From Nitrincola lacisaponensis (GTDB taxonomy: Bacteria > Pseudomonadota > Gammaproteobacteria > Pseudomonadales > Balneatricaceae): a DNA stretch of 64,000 bases. This document shows positions 45,835 through 55,764 of this stretch, piece after piece. A model generated the notes under the pieces. That model did not search any database. It had not been told where the DNA came from and saw only the letters and a list, made by a program, of their open reading frames with translations. The stretch spans positions 186,001 through 250,000 of the forward strand of contig NZ_JMSZ01000042.1 in NCBI RefSeq assembly GCF_000691225.1, read 5' to 3'. Both the position numbers and the translations under genes were made by a program. The first letter of the stretch is position 1, and each line of letters opens with the position of its first letter.

Positions 45835-47038
45835 GCAGACTGCAAAGCAGACCTATCCCGACGCTCGGGGGCACTTCGGCCCTTATGGTGGCCGTTTTGT
45901 TTCTGAAACTCTGATCGGGGCCCTGGAAGAGCTGGAAGCGGTGTATGAAAAGCTCTGGGCAGATCCGGCATTTCAGGCTGAGTTTGATCGTGATCTGGCA
46001 CATTATGTCGGCCGTCCATCACCTCTGTATCATGCTGAACGCCTTTCCCGTGAGGTCGGCGGTGCACAGATCTACCTCAAGCGTGAAGACCTGAATCATA
46101 CCGGCGCACACAAGGTTAATAACACCATTGGGCAGGCATTGTTGGCCAAGTTTATGGGCAAGCCGCGTGTTATTGCGGAAACCGGTGCTGGTCAGCATGG
46201 TGTTGCATCTGCCACGGTGGCTGCTCGTCTGGGCCTTGAATGTAAAGTCTATATGGGCTCCGAAGATGTTAAACGTCAGGCACTCAATGTCTATCGTATG
46301 CGTCTGCTGGGCGCTGAAGTGATTCCGGTAACCTCCGGTACCCGTACGCTGAAAGACGCCATGAATGAAGCAATGCGGGATTGGGTCACTAACGTTGATA
46401 ATACTTTTTACATCATAGGGACAGCGGCAGGTCCGCACCCTTATCCAAAACTGGTGCGCGACTTCCAGTGCGTTATTGGTCGAGAGGCGCGTGCTCAGAG
46501 TCTTGAGCAGATAGGTCGTTTGCCTGATGCCATTATCGCTTGTGTTGGGGGTGGGTCTAACGCGATAGGTCTGTTCCATCCGTTTATTGAAGATACCGGT
46601 GTGCGCATGGTGGGTGTCGAGGCCGGTGGTTACGGCCTGGCAACCGGTCAGCATGCAGCCCCGCTGAGCGATGGACGTCCGGGTGTATTGCATGGCATGC
46701 GGACCTATCTGATGGAAGATGACGCCGGACAGATTCTGCCTACACATTCAGTTTCCGCCGGGCTGGACTATCCGGGTGTCGGGCCTGAACACGCCTGGTT
46801 AAAAGATATTGGTCGTGCCGAGTATGTGGCGATTGATGATCAGGAAGCGCTGGCAGCGTTTCGCACTCTGACCCAGGTTGAGGGTATAATGCCCGCTCTG
46901 GAAAGCAGTCACGCCGTTGCCCAGGCGATGAAAATGGCCAAGACCATGGACAAAGACCAGGTGCTGGTCGTGAATCTGTCTGGTCGTGGTGACAAGGATA
47001 TACATACAGTCGCCGAGCTGGATGGCATTCAGATCTGA
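45818..47038 (+). CDS. trpB: Tryptophan synthase, beta subunit
   Basis: A 406-residue PLP enzyme condensing indole with serine. The PLP Lys is Lys99 in [10 protein letters not shown], the phosphate loop is [15 protein letters not shown], and [12 protein letters not shown] and [10 protein letters not shown] are typical. The GTG at 45818 is preferred because GAGG lies six bases upstream; the ATG at 45824 is the alternative. It overlaps trpF and is followed by trpA after 19 bases. Confidence 0.97.
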   Translation: MSMQTEQTAKQTYPDARGHFGPYGGRFVSETLIGALEELEAVYEKLWADPAFQAEFDRDLAHYVGRPSPLYHAERLSREVGGAQIYLKREDLNHTGAHKVNNTIGQALLAKFMGKPRVIAETGAGQHGVASATVAARLGLECKVYMGSEDVKRQALNVYRMRLLGAEVIPVTSGTRTLKDAMNEAMRDWVTNVDNTFYIIGTAAGPHPYPKLVRDFQCVIGREARAQSLEQIGRLPDAIIACVGGGSNAIGLFHPFIEDTGVRMVGVEAGGYGLATGQHAAPLSDGRPGVLHGMRTYLMEDDAGQILPTHSVSAGLDYPGVGPEHAWLKDIGRAEYVAIDDQEALAAFRTLTQVEGIMPALESSHAVAQAMKMAKTMDKDQVLVVNLSGRGDKDIHTVAELDGIQI

Positions 47039-47057
47039 TATAGGACCGAATACAACG

Positions 47058-47861
47058 ATGAGCCGATTACAGCAACGTTTTGAGTCACTGCGTGCCAGTG
47101 GACGTAAAGCCCTGATACCCTATGTGACTGCCGGTGATCCACAGCCGGATGTCACCGTGCCCCTGATGCATGCACTGGTTGAGGCCGGTGCCGATGTGAT
47201 TGAGTTGGGCGTGCCTTTTTCTGATCCCATGGCTGATGGGCCGGTGATACAATTGGCTTGTGAACGCGCGCTGAAACATCATGTGCGTTTACTGGATGTC
47301 ATTGCCATGGTTGCTGAATTCAGGAAAACGGACAATCAGACACCGGTGGTATTGATGGGGTATCTGAACCCGATTGAAGCGATCGGTTATGAACGTTTTG
47401 CTGATGCGGCGGTGGCGGCGGGTGTCGATGGTGTACTGACCGTCGATCTGCCACCCGAAGAGGCTGAAGAGACCAGCGTATTATTCAGCAGCAAAGGACT
47501 GGATAATATCTATCTGATGTCGCCAGCAACCTCTGCCGCCCGACTGCAGCAGATATGTGAACGCGGCAGTGGCTATCTTTATTACGTGTCAGTGAAGGGT
47601 GTAACGGGCTCTGCAGCACTGAATGTTGGCGAAGTTGCTGATAAAATCAATCAGGTTCGCGGTATGACAGATTTGCCACTGGCAGTGGGCTTTGGTATTC
47701 GGGACCCGCAATCTGCCAGGGCCATTGCTGATGTTGCCGATGGTGTGATCGTGGGCAGTGTCCTGGTAAATCGTATTGCTGAACTGGCGCAAACCCCTGC
47801 ATTAATTCCTGCGCAGGTGAGTCAAGTGATTGCCGATATGCGATCAGCAATGGATGCCTGA
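47058..47861 (+). CDS. trpA: Tryptophan synthase, alpha subunit
   Basis: 267 residues from the ATG at 47058; the longer frame from 46986 would overlap trpB and has no homology there. It cleaves indole-3-glycerol phosphate. Catalytic Glu and Asp lie in [19 protein letters not shown] and [14 protein letters not shown], and the C-terminal [13 protein letters not shown] phosphate loop is intact. Confidence 0.97.
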   Translation: MSRLQQRFESLRASGRKALIPYVTAGDPQPDVTVPLMHALVEAGADVIELGVPFSDPMADGPVIQLACERALKHHVRLLDVIAMVAEFRKTDNQTPVVLMGYLNPIEAIGYERFADAAVAAGVDGVLTVDLPPEEAEETSVLFSSKGLDNIYLMSPATSAARLQQICERGSGYLYYVSVKGVTGSAALNVGEVADKINQVRGMTDLPLAVGFGIRDPQSARAIADVADGVIVGSVLVNRIAELAQTPALIPAQVSQVIADMRSAMDA

Positions 47862-47894
47862 AACCTAATTCTTTAAGCGGAAATGTAACGAACG

Positions 47895-48809
47895 ATGAGT
47901 AGCTGGCTGGATAAAATTGTTCCTTCTCTGGTAAAGCGTACTGAGCGTAAACGCAGCAGCGTGCCTGAAGGGCTTTGGGAAAAATGTCCCAAGTGTGATT
48001 CAGTGCTGTACAAGCCTGAACTGGACAAGAATCTGAACGTTTGCCCCAAGTGTGATCACCATATGCGCGTGGGGGCACGGCGCCGCCTGGACCTGTTCCT
48101 GGACCCTGAAAACCGTGTTGAAATTGGTGCCGATGTGCTGCCTGTTGACCGGCTCAAGTTCAAGGACTCCAAAAAGTACAAAGACCGTCTGACGGCCGCG
48201 GAAAAAGAAACCGGTGAAACGGATGCCCTGGTTGCCATGAAAGGTACTTTGGAAGGTTCGCCAGTCGTGGCTGTCGCGTTCGAGTTCCGGTTCATGGGCG
48301 GCTCAATGGGCTCCGTGGTTGGTGAGCGGTTCGTACGTGCTGCACACCTTGCGCTGGAAGAAAAGATTCCGCTGATCTGCTTCTCTGCATCGGGTGGTGC
48401 GCGTATGCAGGAAGCACTTTTCTCTCTGATGCAGATGGCCAAAACCAGTGCCGCGCTTGAAAAAATGCGTCAAGCCGGGGTGCCCTATATTTCTGTGTTG
48501 ACCGATCCTGTATATGGCGGTGTGTCAGCCAGTCTGGCAATGCTGGGTGATTTGAACATTGCTGAACCCAATGCTCTGATCGGTTTTGCCGGGCCTCGTG
48601 TTATCGAGCAGACTGTGCGTGAAAAACTGCCGGAAGGCTTCCAGCGCAGTGAGTTTTTGCTGGAGCATGGCCAGGTGGATATGATCATCAGTCGTGGTGA
48701 AATGCGTGCACGTATAGCTGCCTTACTGAGTAAGTTGGCAGGTATTTCAACGGCCTGCTTGATCCCGTCTGTAGACGATCAGGCAGAAGAACACGTCAGC
48801 GAACACTGA
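47895..48809 (+). CDS. accD: Acetyl-CoA carboxylase carboxyltransferase, beta subunit
   Basis: 304 residues. An N-terminal zinc ribbon with Cys31, Cys34, Cys50 and Cys53 is followed by a crotonase-like carboxyltransferase domain ([53 protein letters not shown]). With AccA it transfers CO2 from biotin to acetyl-CoA for fatty acid synthesis. trpA-accD-folC order is conserved in gammaproteobacteria. Confidence 0.97.
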   Translation: MSSWLDKIVPSLVKRTERKRSSVPEGLWEKCPKCDSVLYKPELDKNLNVCPKCDHHMRVGARRRLDLFLDPENRVEIGADVLPVDRLKFKDSKKYKDRLTAAEKETGETDALVAMKGTLEGSPVVAVAFEFRFMGGSMGSVVGERFVRAAHLALEEKIPLICFSASGGARMQEALFSLMQMAKTSAALEKMRQAGVPYISVLTDPVYGGVSASLAMLGDLNIAEPNALIGFAGPRVIEQTVREKLPEGFQRSEFLLEHGQVDMIISRGEMRARIAALLSKLAGISTACLIPSVDDQAEEHVSEH

Positions 48810-48823
48810 CAGGCGGTCAAAGC

Positions 48824-50125
48824 GTGTCACCTGAACTTTTAAATGCTGATTCGCCACTCTCCGAGTGGCTGGCGGCGATTGAAGCCTGTCATCCGGCAGA
48901 GATTGAGCTGGGCCTTGATCGCATGCGACAGGTCGCGGAGCGTCTGCCACTGCAGCTTGAACAGAGCTTCAGAATTGTCGTAGGCGGCACCAATGGAAAG
49001 GGCACCAGCATCCGCTTGCTGGAGTCCATTCTGCTGGCGGCAGGCTATTCAGTCGGGACCTATACATCACCTCATTTTTTTCGCTACAACGAACGTATCT
49101 CCTTGTCCGGACAACCGGTTGAAGATGCGTTGATTTGTGCTGCGTTTGCGCAGATCGAAGCGGTGCGTGAAGGCATACCGCTGACCTATTTTGAGTATGG
49201 TACCCTGGCAGCGCTGTTGATTTTTGCGCAGCAGCGCCCGGATGTGTTGTTACTCGAAATAGGCCTGGGAGGACGACTGGATTCGGTCAATCTGGTGGAT
49301 GCAGATATCGCACTGGTCACAACCATTGCCCTGGATCACACCGAGTGGCTCGGTCCGGATCGAGAGTCTATCGGCTTTGAAAAAGCCGGGATTTTCAGGC
49401 CTGCACAAGTGGCGGTCTGTGGTGACCCGCAGCCACCTCAGTCGTTACTCGACCATGCAGCCAGGCTGGGTACCCGATTGCACTGTCATGGTCAGGCCTA
49501 TCAGTATCAGGTTGAGCCTTCATGCTGGTCCTGGGGTGGACTGGATGCACAGGGAGACAGGTTTGTGTTAGCCGATCTGCCGCGTCCGCGACTGCCATTG
49601 CAGAATGCGGCGGCTGTATTGCAAGTGTTACCCTTTATTCCGCTGGCCATTACCCCTGCACAGATTGCTGAAGGGTTGCGTCGGGCGCAATTGACCGGAC
49701 GCATGCAGCCCGCACGTCTGGCTGGGCATGACTGTATTCTGGATGTGGCACATAATCCGGAGTCTGCCCAGTATTTAGCACAAGCTCTGGCTGAAGGTAC
49801 CACGTCGGAGACACATCTGCTGTTGGGCATGTTGGCCGATAAAGACATGCATGCTGTCTGTGAGCAGTTGTTGCCGGTCGTTCAGCGTTGGCACCTGGTC
49901 ACCCTGCACACGCCCAGAGGTGCAACGGCGGCACAGTTGAAGCAGATTCTGGATTCGCTTGGTGTGAATTCTGAATCAGTGGCAGAATACGACAGTGTTG
50001 CGAGCGCCTTGGCGCAGTTGCCTGCACGATTGGGAGCCAGGTCACGTTTAGTGATTGCCGGCTCTTTCTTTACCGTCAGTGATGCATTACAGAAAGTTGA
50101 GTGGGTGGATGGAGATCAAGGCTAA
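48824..50125 (+). CDS. folC: Dihydrofolate synthase / folylpolyglutamate synthase
   Basis: A 433-residue Mur-ligase-fold ATP enzyme that adds glutamate to dihydropteroate and folates. The P-loop is VVGGTNGKGTSIRLLE, followed by YTSPHFFRYNERI, GLGGRLDSVNLVDAD and DVAHNPESAQ. The start is a GTG 14 bases after accD. The SPOR gene starts inside its last 17 bases. Confidence 0.96.
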   Translation: MSPELLNADSPLSEWLAAIEACHPAEIELGLDRMRQVAERLPLQLEQSFRIVVGGTNGKGTSIRLLESILLAAGYSVGTYTSPHFFRYNERISLSGQPVEDALICAAFAQIEAVREGIPLTYFEYGTLAALLIFAQQRPDVLLLEIGLGGRLDSVNLVDADIALVTTIALDHTEWLGPDRESIGFEKAGIFRPAQVAVCGDPQPPQSLLDHAARLGTRLHCHGQAYQYQVEPSCWSWGGLDAQGDRFVLADLPRPRLPLQNAAAVLQVLPFIPLAITPAQIAEGLRRAQLTGRMQPARLAGHDCILDVAHNPESAQYLAQALAEGTTSETHLLLGMLADKDMHAVCEQLLPVVQRWHLVTLHTPRGATAAQLKQILDSLGVNSESVAEYDSVASALAQLPARLGARSRLVIAGSFFTVSDALQKVEWVDGDQG

Positions 50126-50666
50126 TCTGAAACAGCGTTTAGTCGGTGGAGCGGTGCTGCTATTGATCGGTATCGCCTTTTTTCCGCTGGTATTTAACGC
50201 AGCTGGCTACGAAGAGCGACGTCTTGAATCGCGTATTCCGACGGCACCCGAAGTGGTGCGCTTGGTGCAAACAGAGCGTCCAGCTCCGGTCATTATAGAG
50301 CAGGTGCCTGTTGCCCCTGTCACAGAAACGCCGGTGGTATCAGCTCCAGTATCAGAGATTACCGAATCTCTGGATGCATTGCGGCCCAGTCTGAATCCGG
50401 CCGAAGAAGCCCCCGCACTGGATGCCGATCAGGTGCCCGCCGCTTGGGCACTGCAATTAGCCAGTTTCCGACAAGAGGCCAATGCCCGTGAATTGAGAAC
50501 CCGACTGATTAATGCTGGCTATCGCGTGTATATCCGTCAGGGCGAAGATGTGGTGCGGGTGTTTGTCGGACCGGAAATGCAACGCAGTCGTCTTGAAGAG
50601 TTAAAAGTGTCCTTGCAGCAGGAATATGGTCTGGAAGGGATGATCGTGCGTTTTACAACGCAATAG
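50109..50666 (+). CDS. SPOR-domain membrane protein (DedD-like)
   Basis: 185 residues from the ATG at 50109 (MEIKANLKQRLVGGAVLLLI); the longer frame to 50055 is a shadow of folC. One membrane helix (about 10-30) is followed by a Pro/Val-rich periplasmic linker and a C-terminal SPOR domain (WALQLASFRQEANARELRTR...VRVFVGPEMQRSRLEEL), which binds denuded septal peptidoglycan. The position between folC and cvpA is that of dedD. Confidence 0.9.
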   Translation: MEIKANLKQRLVGGAVLLLIGIAFFPLVFNAAGYEERRLESRIPTAPEVVRLVQTERPAPVIIEQVPVAPVTETPVVSAPVSEITESLDALRPSLNPAEEAPALDADQVPAAWALQLASFRQEANARELRTRLINAGYRVYIRQGEDVVRVFVGPEMQRSRLEELKVSLQQEYGLEGMIVRFTTQ

Positions 50667-50688
50667 CTAAACTGATGAAGACTGCAGG

Positions 50689-51189
50689 ATGATGAACTGG
50701 GCTGATTGGGTAATACTGGCGATTGTGTTGATATCGTCTTTAATGAGCTTGCGTCGCGGCTTTGTGCGTGAAGCCGTATCCCTGGCGACCTGGGTTGCAG
50801 CATTTATTGTAGGACGTCTGTTTTACGAAGTGCTGGCCGAGATCGTTGCAGGCTACTTCAATGCTGCACCCTCCGTGCACCAGTTGGTAGCCTTCCTGAT
50901 ACTCTTTATAGCCACATTGATTGTGGGTAACCTGATCGGTGCGCTGATCGGCTCATTGGTTAAACTAACCGGCCTGTCTGCGACTGATCGGGTGTTGGGC
51001 GTGGGCTTTGGCGCCTTGCGTGGCGGCCTGGTCGTCGTCATTATGCTGGTGTTAATAAAAATGACACCTGCAATTGAAGATCCATGGTGGCGGGAGTCCG
51101 TGTTGATTCCTCACTTTCTGGTCATGGAAACCTGGTCACGGGATATGGCCAGAGATATCGGACAGATGATCTGGCAGGCTGGAAGCTGA
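50689..51189 (+). CDS. cvpA: CvpA family membrane protein
   Basis: 166 residues with four membrane helices. The start MMNWADWVILAIVLISSLMS and the segment LRRGFVREAVSLATWVAAFI are the CvpA signature. In E. coli it is required for colicin V production and envelope stability and is cotranscribed with purF, as the order suggests here. A second ATG three bases on could be the true start. Confidence 0.93.
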   Translation: MMNWADWVILAIVLISSLMSLRRGFVREAVSLATWVAAFIVGRLFYEVLAEIVAGYFNAAPSVHQLVAFLILFIATLIVGNLIGALIGSLVKLTGLSATDRVLGVGFGALRGGLVVVIMLVLIKMTPAIEDPWWRESVLIPHFLVMETWSRDMARDIGQMIWQAGS

Positions 51190-51232
51190 ATGTCGGTAAC
51201 CTTATCAAAATATCACCTCAGAGGTTGAATGC

Positions 51233-52762
51233 ATGTGCGGTATAGTGGGCATTTTTGCCAGAAGCTACGTTAATCAGACCCTTTTTGATGCCTTGACGGT
51301 GCTTCAGCATCGCGGACAGGATGCTGCCGGTATTGTAACGTGCGAAGGCAATCGCTTCTTTATGCGCAAGGATAATGGTCTGGTGAACGAGGTTTTCCGG
51401 ACCCGTCATATGAAACGGCTTGCCGGCAATCTCGGTATAGGTCATGTGCGTTACCCGACAGCAGGTAGTTCCAGTTCAGCCGAGGCCCAGCCTTTTTATG
51501 TGAACTCTCCATACGGCATCGCACTGGCGCATAATGGCAATCTGACCAATGCTGAAGAGCTGGCCGATGATATTTTCCGTGCCGATCTGCGTCATGTGAA
51601 CACTACCTCTGATTCCGAGGTTTTATTGAATGTCTTTGCGCATGAGTTGCAGCAGCTGGGTAAGCTGAATCCGACTCCTGAAGACATCTTTGCCGCGGTT
51701 TCCAAAGTGCATCAGCGCTGTCAGGGCGGCTATGCGGTGGTTGCCATTATTACCGGTTATGGTGTGCTCGCTTTCCGTGATCCGCATGGCATTCGCCCGC
51801 TGGTGTATGGTAAGCGAGTGGTAAACGGTCAGGCTGAATATATGGTGGCATCCGAAAGTGTGGCGCTGGATACATCAGGCTTTGAGCGCGTTCGCGATAT
51901 CGTCCCGGGTGAAGCGATCTTTATCGATAGTGAAGGTGGCCTGCATCTGAAGCAGTGTACGCAGCAGCAGACCCTGGCACCTTGCCTGTTCGAGTATGTC
52001 TATCTGGCACGTCCTGATTCCATTATTGACGGTGTCTCGGTACATGAATCCCGAATGCTGATGGGTGTGCGCCTGGCGGAAAAGATACTCAAGGAACGGC
52101 CAGATCATGATATTGATGTGGTAATCCCGATTCCGGATACCAGTCGCACCTCCGCGCTGGAACTGGCGCATACGCTGGGCGTGACCTTCCGTGAAGGCTT
52201 CATTAAAAACCGTTACATAGGCCGTACCTTTATCATGCCTGGTCAGAAGCTGCGTAAAAAATCTGTCCGCCAGAAGCTGAATCCGATTGCCAGTGAGTTT
52301 AAAGACAAGGTTGTGCTGCTGGTAGATGACTCTATTGTCCGTGGCACGACTTCAAAGCAGATTGTGGAAATGGCGCGTGATGCCGGTGCTCGCAAAGTCT
52401 ATTTTGCTTCGGCGGCACCAGAAGTGCGCTTCCCCAATGTGTATGGTATTGATATGCCCACAGCATCTGAACTGGTGGCCCATGGCCGTACAGCAGATCA
52501 GGTCGGTGATTATATTGGCTGTGACTGGATGCTGTATCAGGATTTGCATGACCTGAAATCCTGTGTGACGCAACTGAACCCGGCCATTACTGAATTTGAT
52601 ACCTGTGTTTTTGATGGTCAATATGTGACGGGTACCGTGGATCAGGATTACCTGCAGCGCCTGGAGTCCAAGCGCAAGGATGAAGCCAAGCATCCGCAGG
52701 AAAACAGTGATGCGGATATCGACAGTGATGCGTCTGGCGATCTGCATGCCCGAATTGAATAA
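51233..52762 (+). CDS. purF: Amidophosphoribosyltransferase
   Basis: A 509-residue enzyme of the first committed step of purine synthesis. The catalytic Cys is residue 2 (MCGIVGIF), exposed after Met removal. The glutaminase domain ([21 protein letters not shown]) is followed by the PRPP site [25 protein letters not shown] precedes the ATG. metZ starts 10 bases after its stop. Confidence 0.97.
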   Translation: MCGIVGIFARSYVNQTLFDALTVLQHRGQDAAGIVTCEGNRFFMRKDNGLVNEVFRTRHMKRLAGNLGIGHVRYPTAGSSSSAEAQPFYVNSPYGIALAHNGNLTNAEELADDIFRADLRHVNTTSDSEVLLNVFAHELQQLGKLNPTPEDIFAAVSKVHQRCQGGYAVVAIITGYGVLAFRDPHGIRPLVYGKRVVNGQAEYMVASESVALDTSGFERVRDIVPGEAIFIDSEGGLHLKQCTQQQTLAPCLFEYVYLARPDSIIDGVSVHESRMLMGVRLAEKILKERPDHDIDVVIPIPDTSRTSALELAHTLGVTFREGFIKNRYIGRTFIMPGQKLRKKSVRQKLNPIASEFKDKVVLLVDDSIVRGTTSKQIVEMARDAGARKVYFASAAPEVRFPNVYGIDMPTASELVAHGRTADQVGDYIGCDWMLYQDLHDLKSCVTQLNPAITEFDTCVFDGQYVTGTVDQDYLQRLESKRKDEAKHPQENSDADIDSDASGDLHARIE

Positions 52763-52772
52763 GGAGCGATCC

Positions 52773-53987
52773 ATGAGCCAAGGTTTTGAGCGCGATGCGC
52801 GTATCCAGTTTTCGCAACAGGATTGCGAACTGGAGACGCTGGCCGTGCGTGCCGGCCAGCAGCGTACCGGAGAGGGCGAGCATGGTGATCCGATTTTTAC
52901 CACTTCCAGTTTTGTGTTTTCCAGTGCACGTGAGGCTGCCGCACGCTTTGGTGGAGAAGAGCCGGGTAATATCTATTCCCGCTTTACCAACCCGACTGTT
53001 CGTGCGTTTGAGCAGCGTATAGCAGCGTTGGAAGGCGGAGAACGCGCTGTCGCGACAGCCTCTGGCATGGCCGCGATTCTGAGTCTGGGACTGGCGCTGA
53101 TGAAAACAGGCGACCATGTAGTCTGCTCGCGTAGCGTGTTTGGTTCCACTGTCGCTTTGTTTGACCGTTATTTTAGCCGCGCGGGGATCAGCACCACCTT
53201 TGTTGATCCGACGGATCTGTCCGCCTGGTCTGCTGCCATACGGCCAGAAACCCGCTTGCTGTTTCTGGAAACCCCTTCAAATCCGTTGGCTGAGTTAACT
53301 GATATTGCTGCGGTTGCTGAAATCGCTCACGCTCAGGGTGCATTGCTGGTAGTGGATAATTGTTTCCTGACGCCGATTCTGCAACGCCCCCTGGATTTGG
53401 GTGCGGATATCGTGATGCACTCGGCAACCAAGTATCTCGACGGCCAGGGACGTTGTATTGGTGGTGTGCTGGTTGGCCGTGACAAAGAGATGGAAGATGT
53501 ATTTGGCTTCATCCGTACAGGCGGCAGTTGTATGAGTCCATTCAATGCCTGGGTTTTTCTCAAGGGCCTGGAAACCTTGCCTTTGCGTATGCGGGCGCAG
53601 AGTGAAAATGCCATGGCAATGGCGCTGTGGTTGCAGCAGCAGCCGGGTATTCGTAAGGTTTACTACTCGGGCCTGCCGGACCATCCACAATATGCGCTGG
53701 CCTGTCGTCAGCAACAGGGTTTTGGTGGGGTGCTGTCCTTTGAAGTAGAAGGTGACCGTGATGCTGCCTGGCGCTTCATCGATGCTACAGAAGTGGTTTC
53801 CATTACCGGTAATCTGGGTGATGTCAAAACCACGATTACGCATCCCGATACCACGACACATGGTCGGATGACGGCTGAAGAGAAAGAAAAAGCCGGGATT
53901 CGCCCCAACCTGATTCGCCTGTCGGTGGGTCTGGAGGCGCTCAGTGATCTGCAAACGGATATGCTGCGCGGCCTGGCTGCATTGTGA
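52773..53987 (+). CDS. metZ: O-succinylhomoserine sulfhydrylase
   Basis: 404 residues from the ATG at 52773, with AAGGAG at a good distance; the longer frame into purF is spurious. A PLP enzyme that makes homocysteine directly from sulfide. The PLP Lys lies in MHSATKYLDGQGRCIGG, and SGMAAILSLGLALMKTGDHV, NPTVRAFEQRIAALEGGERA and SVGLEALSDLQTDM are typical. The purF-metZ order is the one of pseudomonads. It links to the sulfate uptake genes at 23-27 kb in function. Confidence 0.94.
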   Translation: MSQGFERDARIQFSQQDCELETLAVRAGQQRTGEGEHGDPIFTTSSFVFSSAREAAARFGGEEPGNIYSRFTNPTVRAFEQRIAALEGGERAVATASGMAAILSLGLALMKTGDHVVCSRSVFGSTVALFDRYFSRAGISTTFVDPTDLSAWSAAIRPETRLLFLETPSNPLAELTDIAAVAEIAHAQGALLVVDNCFLTPILQRPLDLGADIVMHSATKYLDGQGRCIGGVLVGRDKEMEDVFGFIRTGGSCMSPFNAWVFLKGLETLPLRMRAQSENAMAMALWLQQQPGIRKVYYSGLPDHPQYALACRQQQGFGGVLSFEVEGDRDAAWRFIDATEVVSITGNLGDVKTTITHPDTTTHGRMTAEEKEKAGIRPNLIRLSVGLEALSDLQTDMLRGLAAL

Positions 53988-54010
53988 TCGACAGACCCTT
54001 CGACTGAATC

Positions 54011-54967
54011 ATGGCGCGCTTGTATCTTGCCCCCATGGAGGGCGTGCTTGATTTTACCCTCAGGGAGTTACTGACTGAGATTGCAGGTATCGATCAATGT
54101 GTCACGGAGTTTATCCGTGTATCTGATCGTCTGTTACCTGCTTCGGTCTTTTACCGTCTTGCGCCGGAGTTGTATCAGGGTGGTTGTACTCGCTCAGGTG
54201 TTCCGGTCTACCTGCAATTGCTGGGTAGTGACCCTGCGTTAATGGCAGATAATGCGGCCCGTGCTGCAGAGCTGGGTGCGCCAGGGATTGACCTGAATTT
54301 TGGTTGCCCAGCCAAAACAGTGAATAAAAGCCGTGGTGGTGCGGTACTGCTGAAAGAGCCTGAACTCTTGCATGCGATTGTGTCTGCGGTGCGTCAGGCT
54401 GTACCGTCTAATATACCGGTTACCGCGAAAATGCGTCTGGGGTATATGGATAAAGCGCTGGCAATTGAAAATGCTCAGTCCATCGAGGCAGCAGGTGCTG
54501 CCAGCCTGGCCGTGCATGCTCGAACCAAATTGGAAGGCTATAAACCACCGGCACACTGGGAATGGATTGCCCGTATTCGTGAGGCTGTGCGTGTGCATGT
54601 TATTGCCAATGGTGAGGTCTGGAATCTGGACGACTACCAGCGCTGTCGTGCCCTGTCGGGCTGTGATGATGTCATGCTGGGCCGTGGGATGCTGAGTAAC
54701 CCTTTCCTGGCTGAAAGTCTGCGAAACGCTGAACCCGCTCAGGCGACAGAGCAGCTGTGGTTTCGTGTGCTGCCTTTGCTGGATACTTACCTTGCACAAG
54801 TCATGCTGGATTTATCCGAACGTCATGTGCATGGCCGGGTCAAGCAATGGCTGAATATGCTGCGTCGTCAGTTTCCTCAGGCTGACATCCTGTTCAGCCA
54901 GATTCGCAGTCATCAGGATCCACGCCTGATCCGCCAGGCGATTTTAGCTCAGTCAGGCAGCTGTTGA
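54011..54967 (+). CDS. dusC: tRNA-dihydrouridine(16) synthase
   Basis: A 318-residue FMN TIM-barrel enzyme reducing U16 of the tRNA D-loop. [20 protein letters not shown] (the DusC form with MEGV), the catalytic Cys in [20 protein letters not shown], and [16 protein letters not shown] are present. Its end overlaps a convergent small gene by 19 bases. Confidence 0.92.
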   Translation: MARLYLAPMEGVLDFTLRELLTEIAGIDQCVTEFIRVSDRLLPASVFYRLAPELYQGGCTRSGVPVYLQLLGSDPALMADNAARAAELGAPGIDLNFGCPAKTVNKSRGGAVLLKEPELLHAIVSAVRQAVPSNIPVTAKMRLGYMDKALAIENAQSIEAAGAASLAVHARTKLEGYKPPAHWEWIARIREAVRVHVIANGEVWNLDDYQRCRALSGCDDVMLGRGMLSNPFLAESLRNAEPAQATEQLWFRVLPLLDTYLAQVMLDLSERHVHGRVKQWLNMLRRQFPQADILFSQIRSHQDPRLIRQAILAQSGSC

Positions 54968-55191
54968 CGCTGCTGCTGTTGTTGCTGTTGTTCTCTCCAG
55001 GCTTCGTAAAGCTCTTCATCACTGGGCTGGTTCAATGCTGAATACCAGACAGGTGATGTGCCGAGTAAAAAACCGGCGACGGCCAGGGCGATCCCCAGCT
55101 TTTTGAAGTTAGGTTTAATCGAGAGGCCGATCAGGACGATGGCAATACCGAAAAAGTGCAGTACATAGGTACTGAAAGATGACATGGTCAT
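54949..55191 (-). CDS. Small two-helix membrane protein with a glutamine tail
   Basis: 80 residues. Two membrane helices (about 8-23 and 33-50) with a short basic loop (KPNFKKLG) are followed by an acidic part ([11 protein letters not shown]) and a run of Gln near residues 68-77. The Gln run comes from a CTG/TTG triplet repeat at 54966-54995, which may be length-variable. AAGAGG precedes the ATG. Its 3' end overlaps dusC on the other strand. I do not recognise the family. Confidence 0.7.
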   Translation of the reverse strand: MTMSSFSTYVLHFFGIAIVLIGLSIKPNFKKLGIALAVAGFLLGTSPVWYSALNQPSDEELYEAWREQQQQQQQRQQLPD

Positions 55192-55202
55192 GCAAAAACC
55201 TC

Positions 55203-55625
55203 TTAACTGCGCTCACGTGATTTAATGAAGTCTTCAACATCATTGGTGATGGCGACCTCTGTCGTCGGTGCCGGGATATCAAAGTCGTGTACCTGCACCC
55301 ATTCGCTGGATTCTGGCGGGCGTTCCCATACCGTTCCGGCATTATATTGCACCAGTTCTGGCAAGGCAGGGTCGAGCTGGCAGACTTTCTCCAGGGGAAC
55401 AGGTAACAAATTCAATTGCTCATTGGCCAGAAACTCATCGGTTTCATAGCCGGTGAACATCCGCCAGCCGGTATCATTCAGATGCTCCGGAACGGTTTTA
55501 TACATAAAGCGGATCGGCAGTTTTTCATCGAAAACCAGACGTGAGACTAAAGCCAGAAAGCCATTTTTGGTTTGAGCGGTTTCATAACCGGGCTCTGGAG
55601 CGGTATCGGGGTTTAGTGATTTCAT
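55203..55625 (-). CDS. DUF2185-like protein
   Basis: A 140-residue soluble protein. The stretch NGFLALVSRLVFDEKLPIRF followed by GWRMFTGYETDEFL and the NLLPVPLEKVCQLDPALPEL segment match DUF2185 (called Imm33-like in some databases). It lacks any toxin partner nearby, so an immunity role is not supported. GAGGAT precedes the ATG at 55625. It lies 11 bases upstream of the two-helix gene in the same direction. Confidence 0.7.
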   Translation of the reverse strand: MKSLNPDTAPEPGYETAQTKNGFLALVSRLVFDEKLPIRFMYKTVPEHLNDTGWRMFTGYETDEFLANEQLNLLPVPLEKVCQLDPALPELVQYNAGTVWERPPESSEWVQVHDFDIPAPTTEVAITNDVEDFIKSRERS

Positions 55626-55714
55626 ACAATCCTCGTATCAGGTGTTGGCGTATTGTAACAACAGCGTATCGGTGGTGCACCTGAATCGCCGTCCCTGTAC
55701 CTCCTGTATATAAC

Positions 55715-55740
55715 AAAAAAGCCCCGGCATGGCCGGGGCT
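55715..55740 (-). terminator. Rho-independent terminator of acnB
   Basis: AGCCCCGGC pairs with GCCGGGGCT over 9 bp with a 3-base loop, followed on the minus strand by TTTTTT. It lies 25 bases after the acnB stop. Confidence 0.93.
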
Positions 55741-55764
55741 TGGGTGTCAGTTGACGCCTGTTTG

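Noticed and set aside
46019-46747. 242-codon minus-strand open frame inside trpB
   Set aside because: Antisense shadow of a conserved enzyme with no family resemblance.
55203-55625. Immunity-protein reading of the DUF2185-like gene
   Set aside because: No toxin, secretion or polymorphic-toxin gene lies nearby, so only the domain name is given.
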